Positions 15,893-24,323 of a DNA stretch of 64,000 bases are shown piece after piece. The position numbers and the translations under genes are program-made. Numbering within the stretch: position 1 is the stretch's first letter; every line of letters begins with the position of its first letter. The stretch is from Curtobacterium sp. MCSS17_007 (lineage in GTDB: Bacteria; Actinomycetota; Actinomycetes; Actinomycetales; Microbacteriaceae): assembly GCF_003234175.2 (NCBI RefSeq), contig NZ_CP126257.1:868001-932000 (forward strand). The letters run 5' to 3'. The notes under the pieces are model-generated. The model was not told the origin of the DNA and did not search any database. It was given only the letters and a program-made list of their open reading frames with translations.

Positions 15893-16936
15893 ATGCAGAC
15901 AGACGGACAGCCCCTGCCGGGGGTCTCGTACGTGATGCCGGTCCTCAACGAGGTCGGCGAGGTCCGCGCGGCGGTGTCGAGCCTGCTCGAGCAGGACTAC
16001 GACGGGCCGTTCGAGGTCATCCTCGCCCTCGGGCCGTCCATCGACGGCACGAACGAACTCGTTGCCGAGATGAGCGCCGCCGACCCCCGGGTCCGAGCGA
16101 TCGACAACCCGGTGGGGTCGACGCCGGCAGGACTCAACGTCGCCATCCGCGCGTCCGTGCACCCGGTCGTGATCCGGGTCGATGCGCACTCGGTGCTGCC
16201 CTCGGACTACACGCGGATCGCCGTGCGGGTCCTGCTCGAGTCGGGCGCGGACAACGTCGGCGGCATCATGCACGCCGAGGGCCGGACGCCGTTCGAGCGC
16301 GCCGTGGCGCTGGCGTACGGCAGCCGGGTGGGGCTCGGCGGCACGCCGCACCACGTCGGTGGCAAGGCCGGACCGGCGGAGACCGCGTACCTCGGGGTGT
16401 TCCGGCGTGAGCGCCTGTTCGAGGTCGGCCTGTTCGACGAGGGCATCAAGCGCGGCCAGGACTGGGAGCTCAACCGACGCCTGCGGCAGACCGGCGGGAC
16501 GGTGTGGTTCACGCCCGAGCTCGTCGTGACGTACCGGCCGCGGCCGAGCCTCCGCCGACTCGTGCGGCAGTTCGTCGCGACCGGCCTCTGGCGCGGCGAG
16601 CTCGCCCGACGGTTCCCCGCGAACAACGGTCTGCGGTACTTCGTGCCGCCGGCGATGGTCGCTGCGATGGCACTCGGGGTCGTCGCCGGACTGGTCGGGG
16701 TCGTCGGCGCCGCCATCGGGTCTCCCGTCGCCTGGGCGATGACCGGTTTCGTCGTCCCCGCCGTCTACCTCGTCTTCGTCGTGCTCGGCGCCGTCCTCGT
16801 GGCGCGGCGCTCCTGCCTGCCGACGATGCTCTGGCTGATCGTGGTGCTCCCGTGCATCCACGTGGGCTGGGGCATCGGCTTCATCATCGGGTTCCTCACC
16901 CGGACCTCCGAGCTGACCACGCACACGGGACGGTGA
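15893..16936 (+). CDS. Membrane-associated GT2 glycosyltransferase (ExoA-like)
   Basis: A 347-residue family 2 glycosyltransferase. The GT-A domain fills about residues 8-235: VMPVLNEVGEV at the nucleotide site, a DAH variant of DxD in VIRVDAHSVLP near 97, and GQDWELNRRLRQ, a likely acceptor/catalytic helix, near 190. Three to four membrane segments follow (about 245-335), so the active site sits on the inner face of the membrane. It resembles succinoglycan-type ExoA enzymes. It opens a locus for a surface polymer, followed 9 nt later by a CDP-alcohol transferase gene. A TAGGCT box at 15818-15823 may be its promoter. Sugar donor and acceptor cannot be read. Confidence 0.88.
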   Translation: MQTDGQPLPGVSYVMPVLNEVGEVRAAVSSLLEQDYDGPFEVILALGPSIDGTNELVAEMSAADPRVRAIDNPVGSTPAGLNVAIRASVHPVVIRVDAHSVLPSDYTRIAVRVLLESGADNVGGIMHAEGRTPFERAVALAYGSRVGLGGTPHHVGGKAGPAETAYLGVFRRERLFEVGLFDEGIKRGQDWELNRRLRQTGGTVWFTPELVVTYRPRPSLRRLVRQFVATGLWRGELARRFPANNGLRYFVPPAMVAAMALGVVAGLVGVVGAAIGSPVAWAMTGFVVPAVYLVFVVLGAVLVARRSCLPTMLWLIVVLPCIHVGWGIGFIIGFLTRTSELTTHTGR

Positions 16937-16945
16937 CCTGACCCC

Positions 16946-17764
16946 TTGACCGACGACACCACCGGCCGCGGCAGCGCCCGACCGACCTCGATCGCCGAGC
17001 TCCGCGCGGTCGCCCAACCCGACGAGGTCCGCGCGCGGGCGAACGCCGAGCACTGGACGGCCTCGCTGTACCTGCGCGACGTCTCTCCGTACCTGACGTG
17101 GCTGCTGCTGAAGACGCGGGTCTCGGCGAACCAGGTGACCGGGCTGATGATCCTGGTCGGGTGGAGCGTCGCCGCGGCACTGCTCGTCCCGGGCATCTGG
17201 GGAGCGTTGCTCGCCCTCGTGCTCGGGCAGCTCCAGATGCTCGTGGACTGCTGCGACGGGGAGGTCGCGCGGTGGCGCGGCACCCGCTCGCCCGCCGGGG
17301 TCTTCCTCGACAAGGTCGGGCACTACACGACCGAGGGCCTGATCCCGGTCGCACTCGGCATCCGGGCAGCGACCTGGCCGATCCACGGCGCAGACTGGAT
17401 GTGGACCACGATCGGCTGCGCGCTCGGACTGGTCATCGTGCTCAACAAGGCGTTGAACGACATGGTGCACGTCGCGCGTGCGAACTCGGGGCTCGACAAG
17501 CTCGTCGACCGGCGCGATGCCGGCACCGTCCCGTCCGGCCGGCGGCTGGCATCGTTGCGCCGGGCCGCGCGGTTCCTGCCGTTCCACCGGCTGTACCACT
17601 CGGTCGAGCTGACGATCCTGGCCGTCGCGTTCGCGCTCGTCGCGCTGGTGATCGGCCACCCGCTCGCCGACCGGGTGCTCGTCGGGGCGTTGCTGCCGCT
17701 CGCGGTCCTGGCGACCGCCGGTCACTTCGTCGCCATCATCTCGTCGAAGCGGGTCCGCGCGTGA
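16946..17764 (+). CDS. CDP-alcohol phosphatidyltransferase family protein with altered motif
   Basis: A 272-residue integral membrane enzyme. The CDP-alcohol transferase motif is near residues 101-126 (DCCDGEVARWRG, then GVFLDKVGH). The first three motif Asp residues and the Gly are present, but the fourth Asp, the proposed catalytic base, is His. Six or so hydrophobic segments are visible. It probably joins a CDP-linked alcohol or polyol to a lipid or glycan carrier, in line with its place between two glycosyltransferases. The TTG start at 16946 is inferred from spacing to the preceding stop and lacks a strong ribosome site. The stop overlaps the next GTG start in GTGA. Confidence 0.82.
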   Translation: MTDDTTGRGSARPTSIAELRAVAQPDEVRARANAEHWTASLYLRDVSPYLTWLLLKTRVSANQVTGLMILVGWSVAAALLVPGIWGALLALVLGQLQMLVDCCDGEVARWRGTRSPAGVFLDKVGHYTTEGLIPVALGIRAATWPIHGADWMWTTIGCALGLVIVLNKALNDMVHVARANSGLDKLVDRRDAGTVPSGRRLASLRRAARFLPFHRLYHSVELTILAVAFALVALVIGHPLADRVLVGALLPLAVLATAGHFVAIISSKRVRA

Positions 17765-18669
17765 GCGCCGGCACGGCTCGACGGAACGCCGTGCCGCACC
17801 GCGACCGGCCCCGCATCGGCGTGGTCAGCCTGTCGCAGGGCACCCGTCCCGAAGACCTGCGCCGCGGCCTCGAGAGCGTGCTCGCGCAGCAGGACGTCGA
17901 GCTCGACGTCGTCTGCGTCGGCAACGGGTGGTCGCCGACCGGGTTGCCCGACGGTGTTCGTGCCCTGGCCCTGCCCGAGAACGTCGGGATCCCCGCCGGG
18001 CGCAACGCTGGAGCGGAGGTCGTCGAGGGCGAGTACGTCTTCTTCCTCGACGACGACGCCTCGATCCCGTCGCCCACCTTCCTGCGGGACGCCGTCGCGC
18101 TGTTCGAGCGCGACCCGTCGCTCGGGCTGGTGCAGCCCCGCGTGGTCGACCCCACCGGCGCTGCGAACCCCCGCCGCTGGGTGCCACGGATCCGCAAGGG
18201 CTCGCCGACGGACTCGTCGTCCGTGTTCTCGGTCTGGGAGGGCGCCGTCGTCCTGCCGACGGACGTGTACCGGGCCGTCGGCGGCTGGGGCGCACCGTAC
18301 TTCTACGCGCACGAGGGCATCGAGCTCGCGTGGCGCGTCTGGGACGCCGGCCGTCGGGCCTGGTACGCCGGGGACCTGGTCGCGCACCATCCGGCGATCG
18401 ACCCGGCCCGGCACCGCGAGTACATCCGGCTGAACGCGCGGAACCGCGTGTTCCTGGCGCGTCGGAACCTGCCCGCGGTGCTCCGCCCGGTCTACGTCGG
18501 GTCGTGGGCCGCCATCCAGGTCGCACGCTGGTGGCGGCACCCGCTGCGCCTGCGGACCTGGTTCGTCGGCATCCGCGAGGGGTGGACGGCCGACTGCGGT
18601 CCGGCCGCTCCCATGGGGTGGTTGACCATCGGTCGCATGACCCTGGCCGGGCGGCCACCGGTCGTCTGA
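17761..18669 (+). CDS. GT2 glycosyltransferase
   Basis: A 302-residue soluble or peripheral family 2 glycosyltransferase. The nucleotide-binding strand is IGVVSLSQGTRPEDL near residue 20. The metal-binding DDD lies in FFLDDDASIPSPTF near 95, and a YAHEGIELAWRVWDAG segment near 182 carries the probable catalytic acid region. No membrane segment is seen. The GTG at 17761 overlaps the preceding stop by four bases, so it is translated together with the CDP-alcohol transferase. Likely role: addition of one sugar during assembly of the surface polymer encoded by this locus. Confidence 0.88.
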   Translation: MSAGTARRNAVPHRDRPRIGVVSLSQGTRPEDLRRGLESVLAQQDVELDVVCVGNGWSPTGLPDGVRALALPENVGIPAGRNAGAEVVEGEYVFFLDDDASIPSPTFLRDAVALFERDPSLGLVQPRVVDPTGAANPRRWVPRIRKGSPTDSSSVFSVWEGAVVLPTDVYRAVGGWGAPYFYAHEGIELAWRVWDAGRRAWYAGDLVAHHPAIDPARHREYIRLNARNRVFLARRNLPAVLRPVYVGSWAAIQVARWWRHPLRLRTWFVGIREGWTADCGPAAPMGWLTIGRMTLAGRPPVV

Positions 18670-18768
18670 CCGCGCCGCCCGCACCCCGGTGGCCGTGCCG
18701 CCGCACGCGCCGCAGACCCGGTCCGCTGCCCGGACCGCCAGCACCGAGCCCGTAGCCTGAGGACCACC

Positions 18769-20001
18769 ATGCCGATCACCAAGGACGCCCGGACCGCGAT
18801 CCGTCTCGCCCGTCGTCTCCTGCGCGCGCGTCGGAGCCGCGGTGAGCTCGCCCGCCGACTGCCCGGTGTGCCGCCGCTGCCACCGCGGTCGATCGAGATC
18901 GCCGTCTACTTCGCGGACGGCCCGGTGAACATGTACCAGGTGCGGCAGTGGTACGCGCCCCTGGCCGAGCTCGCCGCCGCGCACCCGGTCGCGATCGTCT
19001 CGCGCAGTCCCGGGGCCATGCTGGCCCTGCTCGACGAGTCGCCGGTGCCGGTCGTCTACGCACGCCAGGTCGTCGACCTCGAGCGGTTCGTGAAGGAGCA
19101 GGCACCGAAGATCGTCCTGTACGTCAACCAGAACGCCCGGAACTTCCAGATGATGCGGTACGGGCGCATGTGGCACGTCTTCGTCAACCACGGCGAGAGC
19201 GACAAGATGTACATGACGACGAACCAGTTCAAGGCGTACGACCGCGCCCTGATCGCCGGCGACGCCGCTCGTGACCGGCTCGCCGCAGCCCTGTGGGACT
19301 ACGACGTCGACCGACGCACGATCGCGATCGGGCGCCCGCAGGCCGACCACTTCGCGGGAGCCGTGCCGTACCCGGAGGACGACCGCACGGTCGTGCTCTA
19401 CGCGCCGACCTGGGAGGGCGACCGTGCTGCGGCGGCCTACGGCTCGATCGCGTCGCACGGCGTCACGCTCGCGGAACGGCTGCTCGCGTCGCCCCGGCAC
19501 CGGCTGGTCTACCGCCCGCACCCGCGCAGCGGAGTGCTGGACGCCGGCTACCGGGCAGCGCACGAGCGCATCGTCGCGGCGATCGCCTCCACCAACGCCG
19601 CCGATCCGTCCGCCCACCACGTGTACGACGACGGGCGAGAGCTCGGCTGGCAGCTCGCGGACGCGGACGTCGCGATCACCGACATCAGTGCGATGATCTA
19701 CGACCGGCTGGCGGTCGGGAAGCCGCTCATCGTGACCCGTCCGGTCTCGCCGGACGCGGACGTCGACGAGCGCGGCTACCTGGGCGACGCGAACTGGCTG
19801 CTCGCCGGAGACGCAGCCGACGTGGTGGCACGGGTCGACGCCGCCGCGCACGACGCCGACGAGCTCGCGAAGCTGCGGCACTGGGTGGAGCGGTACTTCG
19901 GCGACACCACCCCCGGCGTCGCGACCGCCCGGCTGCACGCCGCGATCGACCAGCTCGTCGCCCGCTGGCACGAGGTGGCCGCGGAGCGCGGCGAGGCCTG
20001 A
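18769..20001 (+). CDS. CDP-glycerol glycerophosphotransferase (TagF-like) family protein
   Basis: A 410-residue GT-B-fold protein of the TagF/TarF class, which uses CDP-linked polyols to build teichoic-acid-like phosphate polymers. Family features include NHGESDKMYMTTNQFKAYD near residue 140, the donor-site segment VVLYAPTWEGD near 208, YRPHPRSG near 245 and the late ADVAITDISAMIYDRL near 300. An N-terminal basic helix (residues 8-30) could hold it to the membrane. A TAGCCT box at 18753-18758 and GAGGA at about 18759-18763 precede the ATG. With the CDP-alcohol transferase and TagGH-like exporter nearby, it points to a phosphopolyol cell-surface glycopolymer. Confidence 0.87.
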   Translation: MPITKDARTAIRLARRLLRARRSRGELARRLPGVPPLPPRSIEIAVYFADGPVNMYQVRQWYAPLAELAAAHPVAIVSRSPGAMLALLDESPVPVVYARQVVDLERFVKEQAPKIVLYVNQNARNFQMMRYGRMWHVFVNHGESDKMYMTTNQFKAYDRALIAGDAARDRLAAALWDYDVDRRTIAIGRPQADHFAGAVPYPEDDRTVVLYAPTWEGDRAAAAYGSIASHGVTLAERLLASPRHRLVYRPHPRSGVLDAGYRAAHERIVAAIASTNAADPSAHHVYDDGRELGWQLADADVAITDISAMIYDRLAVGKPLIVTRPVSPDADVDERGYLGDANWLLAGDAADVVARVDAAAHDADELAKLRHWVERYFGDTTPGVATARLHAAIDQLVARWHEVAAERGEA

Positions 20002-20015
20002 GCGCGCGGGCGTCC

Positions 20016-20327
20016 TCACGACGCCAGTCCGACCAGCCTGTCGCCGACGAGCGACATGCGCCAGAGGTACTCGGAGCGGTCCGGCCGCCGCCAGCGGACC
20101 ACGACGATGCCGGTCTGCTCGGGGTCCGCGCCGAAGACCGCGAGGGACAGCGATCGGCCCGGGTCGAGCTGGTTCACCGCGAGCGGTGGGCAGTAGCCGC
20201 TGCCCAGGTGCGTGAGCGAGATCGCGTGGAGCGGTTCGGTGCCGGTGTTCACCAGGTCGTAGCGACGTGGTGCCCGGGAACGGTCGACGGTGAACGGGAC
20301 TGCGTAGGCCGTGGGTGGGTGGTGCAT
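20016..20327 (-). CDS. Small conserved-looking protein of unknown function
   Basis: A 103-residue soluble protein I do not recognise. It appears rich in beta strands (RRYDLVNTGTEPLHAISLTH, then LSLAVFGADP and IVVVRWRRPDRSEYLWRMSL), suggesting a small beta-sandwich. No signal peptide or cysteine cluster is seen. The ATG at 20327 is preferred because TACCGT at 20335-20340 on the minus strand ends 8 nt before it; an in-frame start further upstream would extend into an intergenic tract. It lies between the TagF-like gene and the exporter ATPase, on the exporter's strand, so a link to the surface polymer is possible but untested. Confidence 0.65.
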   Translation of the reverse strand: MHHPPTAYAVPFTVDRSRAPRRYDLVNTGTEPLHAISLTHLGSGYCPPLAVNQLDPGRSLSLAVFGADPEQTGIVVVRWRRPDRSEYLWRMSLVGDRLVGLAS

Positions 20328-20435
20328 GCGGGCCACGGTAGGGGGAGGGGCCGACGTCGGGAGCCCCGGAGACACCGGGGTGCACCTGTCCTGTGGAGGA
20401 GGCCGGAGTTGGACCCGGGTGTGGAGGAGGGGTGG

Positions 20436-21206
20436 TCAGTCCCCGTGGTCCGCCGCGTACCGCTCGAGTGCCGCCTCGATCGTGTCGTCCAGCTGGAGCC
20501 GCCCCTTGTCGAGGTAGAGCCCACGGTCGCAGAAGCGCCGCAGGTCCTTGTCGCTGTGCGACACGAAGAACAGCGTCCGTCCTCCGGCGAGCAGCTCCTC
20601 GATGCGCTTGTAGCACTTCTCGCGGAAGCCCTTGTCGCCGACCGCCAGGACCTCGTCGACGAGGATGACGGGTTCGTCGAGGCGCGAGATCACCGCGAAC
20701 GCGATCCGCACCTTCATGCCGCTCGACAGGTGCTTGTAGGGGGTGTCGACGAAGTCGCCGATCTCCGCGAACTCGATGATCTCGTCGAAGGCGTCCCGGA
20801 TCTCCGCCCGCGACATCCCGTGCAGGCCGGCGGTCAGGTACACGTTGTCCCGCACCGACAGGTCGCCGACGAACCCGCCGGTGATCTCGATGAGCGGAGC
20901 GACGCCGGCGTTCACCTGCACGCGGCCCTCGTCCGGCAGCATGACCTGCGCGACGAGCTTGAGGAGGGTCGACTTGCCCTGCCCGTTCCGACCGACGACG
21001 CCGATCGCCTCGCCGGGTCGGACGTCGAACGACACGTTCCGCAGCGCCCAGAACTCGTCCGCGCGCTTCCGGCGGTTGCTGCCCGCGAACAGGTCCTTGA
21101 AGCTGCGGCTGGCGCGACGGTTGCGCTTGAACCGGATGCCTGCGTCACGGACGGAGATGACGGGGGCGACGGTGGTCGGGCGTGCGGCCCGGTCGGTGGC
21201 GGTCAT
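20436..21206 (-). CDS. Polysaccharide/teichoic acid exporter ATP-binding protein (TagH/Wzt type)
   Basis: A 256-residue ABC ATPase of the polymer-export class. Walker A GRNGQGKST is near residues 72-80, signature LSSGMKVRIAFA near 160, Walker B VILVDEVLAVGD near 180-190 and the switch His in VSHSD near 217. The start VRDAGIRFKR is typical of the class. The DEVLAVGD ending of Walker B is characteristic of O-antigen and teichoic acid exporters. There is no long C-terminal substrate-binding domain, so it is of the minimal type. ATG 21206 overlaps the permease stop by one base (TGATG), with AAGGAG upstream, so both subunits are co-translated. Confidence 0.93.
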   Translation of the reverse strand: MTATDRAARPTTVAPVISVRDAGIRFKRNRRASRSFKDLFAGSNRRKRADEFWALRNVSFDVRPGEAIGVVGRNGQGKSTLLKLVAQVMLPDEGRVQVNAGVAPLIEITGGFVGDLSVRDNVYLTAGLHGMSRAEIRDAFDEIIEFAEIGDFVDTPYKHLSSGMKVRIAFAVISRLDEPVILVDEVLAVGDKGFREKCYKRIEELLAGGRTLFFVSHSDKDLRRFCDRGLYLDKGRLQLDDTIEAALERYAADHGD

Positions 21207-22030
21207 CACAGCTCCTTCAGGACGCGGTGCTCGCTGCGCCGGAACACGACGAGACCCACGACCAGCACGACGGCGGTCACGACGACGGAGACGCCGACCT
21301 CGAACCAGTCCAGCTGACCGGGGAAGAAGGCAGAGCGGTAGATGCCGAAGATGCCGCTGAGCGGGTTGAGCGCGGCGACGTCGTGCAGTCGGTCCGGGAG
21401 CGCCTGCGTGCCGTAGATGATCGGCGATGCGTAGAACAGGAAGCGGAGCACGAGCTTCACGGCGCGCTCGAGGTCACGGAAGAACACGACCAGCGGGGCG
21501 ACGATCAGCCCGAGGCCGTAGACCAGCGCGCATTGCAGCAGGATGGCCAGCGGGTACAGCGCGAGTTCCCAGTGCACGCGTGCACCCGTGGCGATCGCGA
21601 AGACCGCCAGCACCGGCAGGCTCAGCAGGAACTCGATGCCCTTCGACGCGTTCACCCGTGCCACCCAGATGCTGCGCGGGATCGTCGTCGACCGGATGAG
21701 CTTGGTCTCCTTGATGAAGGCCCGGGTGGAGTCCGACACCGCCCCGGTGAACCACATCCAGGGCAGCAACGCCGAGAGCAGGAACACGATGTACGGTTCC
21801 TCACCCACCGAGCCGCGATGGAAGACCTGGGTGAAGACGAACCAGTAGATGGCCGACATCACCAGCGGATCGAGGATCGACCAGAGGTACCCCAGCGCAG
21901 ATGTGGAGTACCGGACGCGCAGGTCGCGCACGGTCAGCAGCCAGAGCGCCTGACGGTAGCGCCGACCGGCGCTCCTCGACACCGCTGGTGCGGTCGTCGC
22001 GGGCGCGGTCGGCGCACTCGCTGTGGTCAC
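21206..22030 (-). CDS. Polysaccharide/teichoic acid exporter permease (TagG/Wzm type)
   Basis: A 274-residue ABC-2-type permease with about six membrane segments and the early amphipathic segment TVRDLRVRYSTSALGYLWSILDP typical of TagG/Wzm exporters. It should form the channel that moves the lipid-linked polymer across the membrane with the ATPase encoded next. The GTG start at 22030 is preceded by a GGGAGGGAAA-type ribosome site; the open frame runs much further upstream but crosses the nucleotidyltransferase gene. It is expressed after that gene, with a 44-bp gap between them. Confidence 0.92.
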   Translation of the reverse strand: MTTASAPTAPATTAPAVSRSAGRRYRQALWLLTVRDLRVRYSTSALGYLWSILDPLVMSAIYWFVFTQVFHRGSVGEEPYIVFLLSALLPWMWFTGAVSDSTRAFIKETKLIRSTTIPRSIWVARVNASKGIEFLLSLPVLAVFAIATGARVHWELALYPLAILLQCALVYGLGLIVAPLVVFFRDLERAVKLVLRFLFYASPIIYGTQALPDRLHDVAALNPLSGIFGIYRSAFFPGQLDWFEVGVSVVVTAVVLVVGLVVFRRSEHRVLKEL

Positions 22031-22074
22031 GGTTTCCCTCCCGGCGGAACCGCCGAGGGGTTCCTGACGGGGGT

Positions 22075-22770
22075 TCAGGCGAACAGGTCGTTCGCGCGCT
22101 CGAGGTCCTCGGCGAAGTCGATCTCGACCGCGTACAGGTCGGAGATGTCGATCGGCGACCAGCGTAGCCCGTCCTCGGCGATCGCAGCCTCGATGCCGCC
22201 CTCGAAGTACTCCTGGTCGTCGACGCGTCCGAGCTGGCGGATGAGCGCCTGCTTGTCGGTCGACGAGACGTAGTTGATGCCGACCGCTTCGCCGAGGCCG
22301 CCCACCACGCGCTTCGACAGCTCCTTGATGCAACCGTCGGCATCCACCGTGTACTTGACCTCCTCGTCGGAGACCTTCTCGGTGTTGACGCTGACGAACG
22401 AGCGGTCCTGGTCCATCATGTCCGCGGCGCGGACGAGCGCGCGCGGGTCGAAGACGACGTCGCCGTTCATCCAGAGCACACCGCTCTTGCCGGTGGCCTT
22501 GAGGGCACGGAGCAGGCTCTTGGAGGTGTTCGTGGAGTCGTAGGACTCGTTGTAGACGAAGTTCGCCTCGGGGAAGGCCTCGACGATGTACTCCGACTTG
22601 TAGCCGACGACGATCGTCACGCGGGCGCTCGAGCCGAACGCGGCGCGGATGTTGTCGAACTGCTGCTGCATGATGGTGCGGCCGTCGCTGAGTTCGGTGA
22701 GCGGCTTCGGCAGGCTGCGGCCGAGCCGGCTGCCCATCCCCGCTGCGAGGATGACGATCTGCGTGGTCAT
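22075..22770 (-). CDS. Sugar/choline-phosphate nucleotidyltransferase (LicC-like)
   Basis: A 231-residue nucleotidyltransferase with the glycine-rich loop LAAGMGSRLG (residues 8-17), Lys in PKPL near 22, and the metal-binding Asp in NGDVVF near 104. The sequence YNESYDSTNTSKSLL near 73-87 resembles the LicC phosphocholine cytidylyltransferase group rather than hexose-phosphate enzymes. The expected product is a CDP-activated alcohol, which fits the CDP-alcohol transferase and TagF-like polymerase upstream. The ATG at 22770 has AGAAGGG 9-15 nt before it. It is the first gene of a minus-strand operon with the exporter genes. Confidence 0.85.
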   Translation of the reverse strand: MTTQIVILAAGMGSRLGRSLPKPLTELSDGRTIMQQQFDNIRAAFGSSARVTIVVGYKSEYIVEAFPEANFVYNESYDSTNTSKSLLRALKATGKSGVLWMNGDVVFDPRALVRAADMMDQDRSFVSVNTEKVSDEEVKYTVDADGCIKELSKRVVGGLGEAVGINYVSSTDKQALIRQLGRVDDQEYFEGGIEAAIAEDGLRWSPIDISDLYAVEIDFAEDLERANDLFA

Positions 22771-23072
22771 GCTGGTCCCTTCTGGTGTCCGCCCGCGCGC
22801 CGCGTGGGGCACGGGCGGGCCTGGTCGAGTCTGCTCGCGGTGCGTCCGAATTCGCCGTGAGACCGCGCATCCTGCACTGTCACAGTGGGGGACGAACGGC
22901 CACGGGACGCCCGTCCGTGCAGGTTTCCAAGTGGTGAACACTCCGTCGTGCCCTGGTGAATGATACGGAACGAGTGCGCTGTGGGGTACGGGTGTGCGTG
23001 CTTCGTACTCAATTCGTGATCCTGCCGGAGGCGCGTCCCTGACCACCTCGACCGCGTTGGTACGGTGGGGCG
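22771..23072. promoter_or_regulatory. 302-bp divergent promoter region
   Basis: A gene-free gap between the LicC-like gene (minus) and the ABC ATPase gene (plus), less GC-rich than its surroundings. It contains the small palindrome CACTG-TCA-CAGTG at 22875-22887 and the -10 box of the ATPase gene at 23061-23066. I see no RNA gene or family A/B repeat in it. Confidence 0.5.
23061..23066 (+). promoter_or_regulatory. -10 box of the ABC ATPase gene
   Basis: TACGGT ends 7 nt before the GTG at 23073, predicting a leaderless mRNA. A CTGACC hexamer 16 bp upstream (23039-23044) could serve as -35. Confidence 0.5.
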
Positions 23073-24323
23073 GTGGCTGCAGCTGATGACGACGACGTGT
23101 ACGCGACGTCCGACGCCGCCTGGCTGACCGAGGCGGAGGACCCGTCCGGGGACGCGGCCGAGGACGACCAGGGGGACGGGGATGCGCGGGACGCCTCCGA
23201 TGACGACGACATGACCGACGACGCGACAGCGACGGCGATCGACGAGACCACGGCGGTCGACGAGACCACGGCGGTCGTCGGGACCACGGGGGACGCGGTT
23301 GCGTCCGGCACGGCTCGGACGCCGCGCAAGGGGAAGGGCAAGGGTCGTGCCTCCCGACCGGGCGGCCCGGGCGATCCGGCCGAGACCAGCAGCACGGCCG
23401 GCCAGAGGGCCTCGAACGACCAGCGTGCTGCGGACGACCCGAGCGCCCCGACCGACGCGGACCGCGCGACGACCACGGCGAAGACCACCCCGAAGAAGAA
23501 GCGCGCTCCGAAGCGCCAGCCCACCGCGACCGCGACGGCAGCGCAGCCCGCCCAGCCGCAGCAACCGGTCGTGCTCCGGGCCAGCGGGCTCGTGAAGCGC
23601 TACGGCCAGACCCTCGCCGCGGACGAGGTCGACCTCGAGATCCGCCAGGGCTCCATCTTCGGCGTCGTCGGCCCCAACGGCGCCGGCAAGACGACGACCC
23701 TCTCGATGATCACCGGGCTGCTCCGCCCCGACGCGGGCACGGTCACGGTGCTCGGCCACGACGTCTGGTCCGACCCCGCCGCCGCCAAGCGTGCGCTCGG
23801 TGTGCTGCCCGACCGGCTCCGGCTGTTCGACCGTCTCACCGGTGGCCAGCTGCTGCACTACTCGGCGACCCTCCGCGGTCTCGACGGGGCGACCGCACGC
23901 AAGCGGAGTGCCGACCTCGCTGAGGCCTTCGGACTCGGCGAGGCGCTCGGCCGCCAGGTCGCCGACTACTCGGTGGGCATGGCCAAGAAGATCGCGCTCG
24001 CCGCCACGCTCATCCACTCGCCCCGCGTGCTCGTGCTCGACGAGCCCTTCGAGTCGGTCGACCCGGTGAGCGCGGCGACGATCACCGAGATCCTCCGCCG
24101 GTACACACGCGGCGGCGGCACGGTGGTGCTCTCGAGCCACTCCATGGAACTCGTGCAGCGCACCTGTGACTCGGTCGCGATCATCGTCGGTGGCCGGGTC
24201 CTCGCCTCCGGCACGATGGCGCAGGTCCGCGGGCGCCGGAGCCTCGAGGACAAGTTCGTCGAACTCGCGGGCGGCCGCGTCGTGGCAGAGAGCATGGAAT
24301 GGTTGCACAGCTTCTCCGACTGA
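23073..24323 (+). CDS. ABC transporter ATPase with long acidic, disordered N-terminus
   Basis: A 416-residue protein. Residues 1 to about 165 are disordered, first Asp/Glu/Thr-rich with DETTAVDETTAV repeats, then Lys-rich (TPKKKRAPKRQP). A standard ABC ATPase follows: Walker A GPNGAGKT near 200, signature YSVGMAKKIAL near 299, Walker B VLVLDEPFE near 319 and switch SSHSME near 350. The signature Gly-Gly is reduced to V-G. The disordered part carries an in-frame repeat family B arm that encodes GRASRPG (residues ~91-97). The permease start lies within its last 25 bases, so the two subunits are coupled. Substrate unknown. Confidence 0.88.
   Translation: MAAADDDDVYATSDAAWLTEAEDPSGDAAEDDQGDGDARDASDDDDMTDDATATAIDETTAVDETTAVVGTTGDAVASGTARTPRKGKGKGRASRPGGPGDPAETSSTAGQRASNDQRAADDPSAPTDADRATTTAKTTPKKKRAPKRQPTATATAAQPAQPQQPVVLRASGLVKRYGQTLAADEVDLEIRQGSIFGVVGPNGAGKTTTLSMITGLLRPDAGTVTVLGHDVWSDPAAAKRALGVLPDRLRLFDRLTGGQLLHYSATLRGLDGATARKRSADLAEAFGLGEALGRQVADYSVGMAKKIALAATLIHSPRVLVLDEPFESVDPVSAATITEILRRYTRGGGTVVLSSHSMELVQRTCDSVAIIVGGRVLASGTMAQVRGRRSLEDKFVELAGGRVVAESMEWLHSFSD
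23344..23365 (+). repeat. Repeat family B arm inside the ABC ATPase gene
   Basis: GTCGTGCCTCCCGACCGGG is in frame and encodes R-A-S-R-P-G within the disordered tail. The second arm is missing. Confidence 0.65.
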
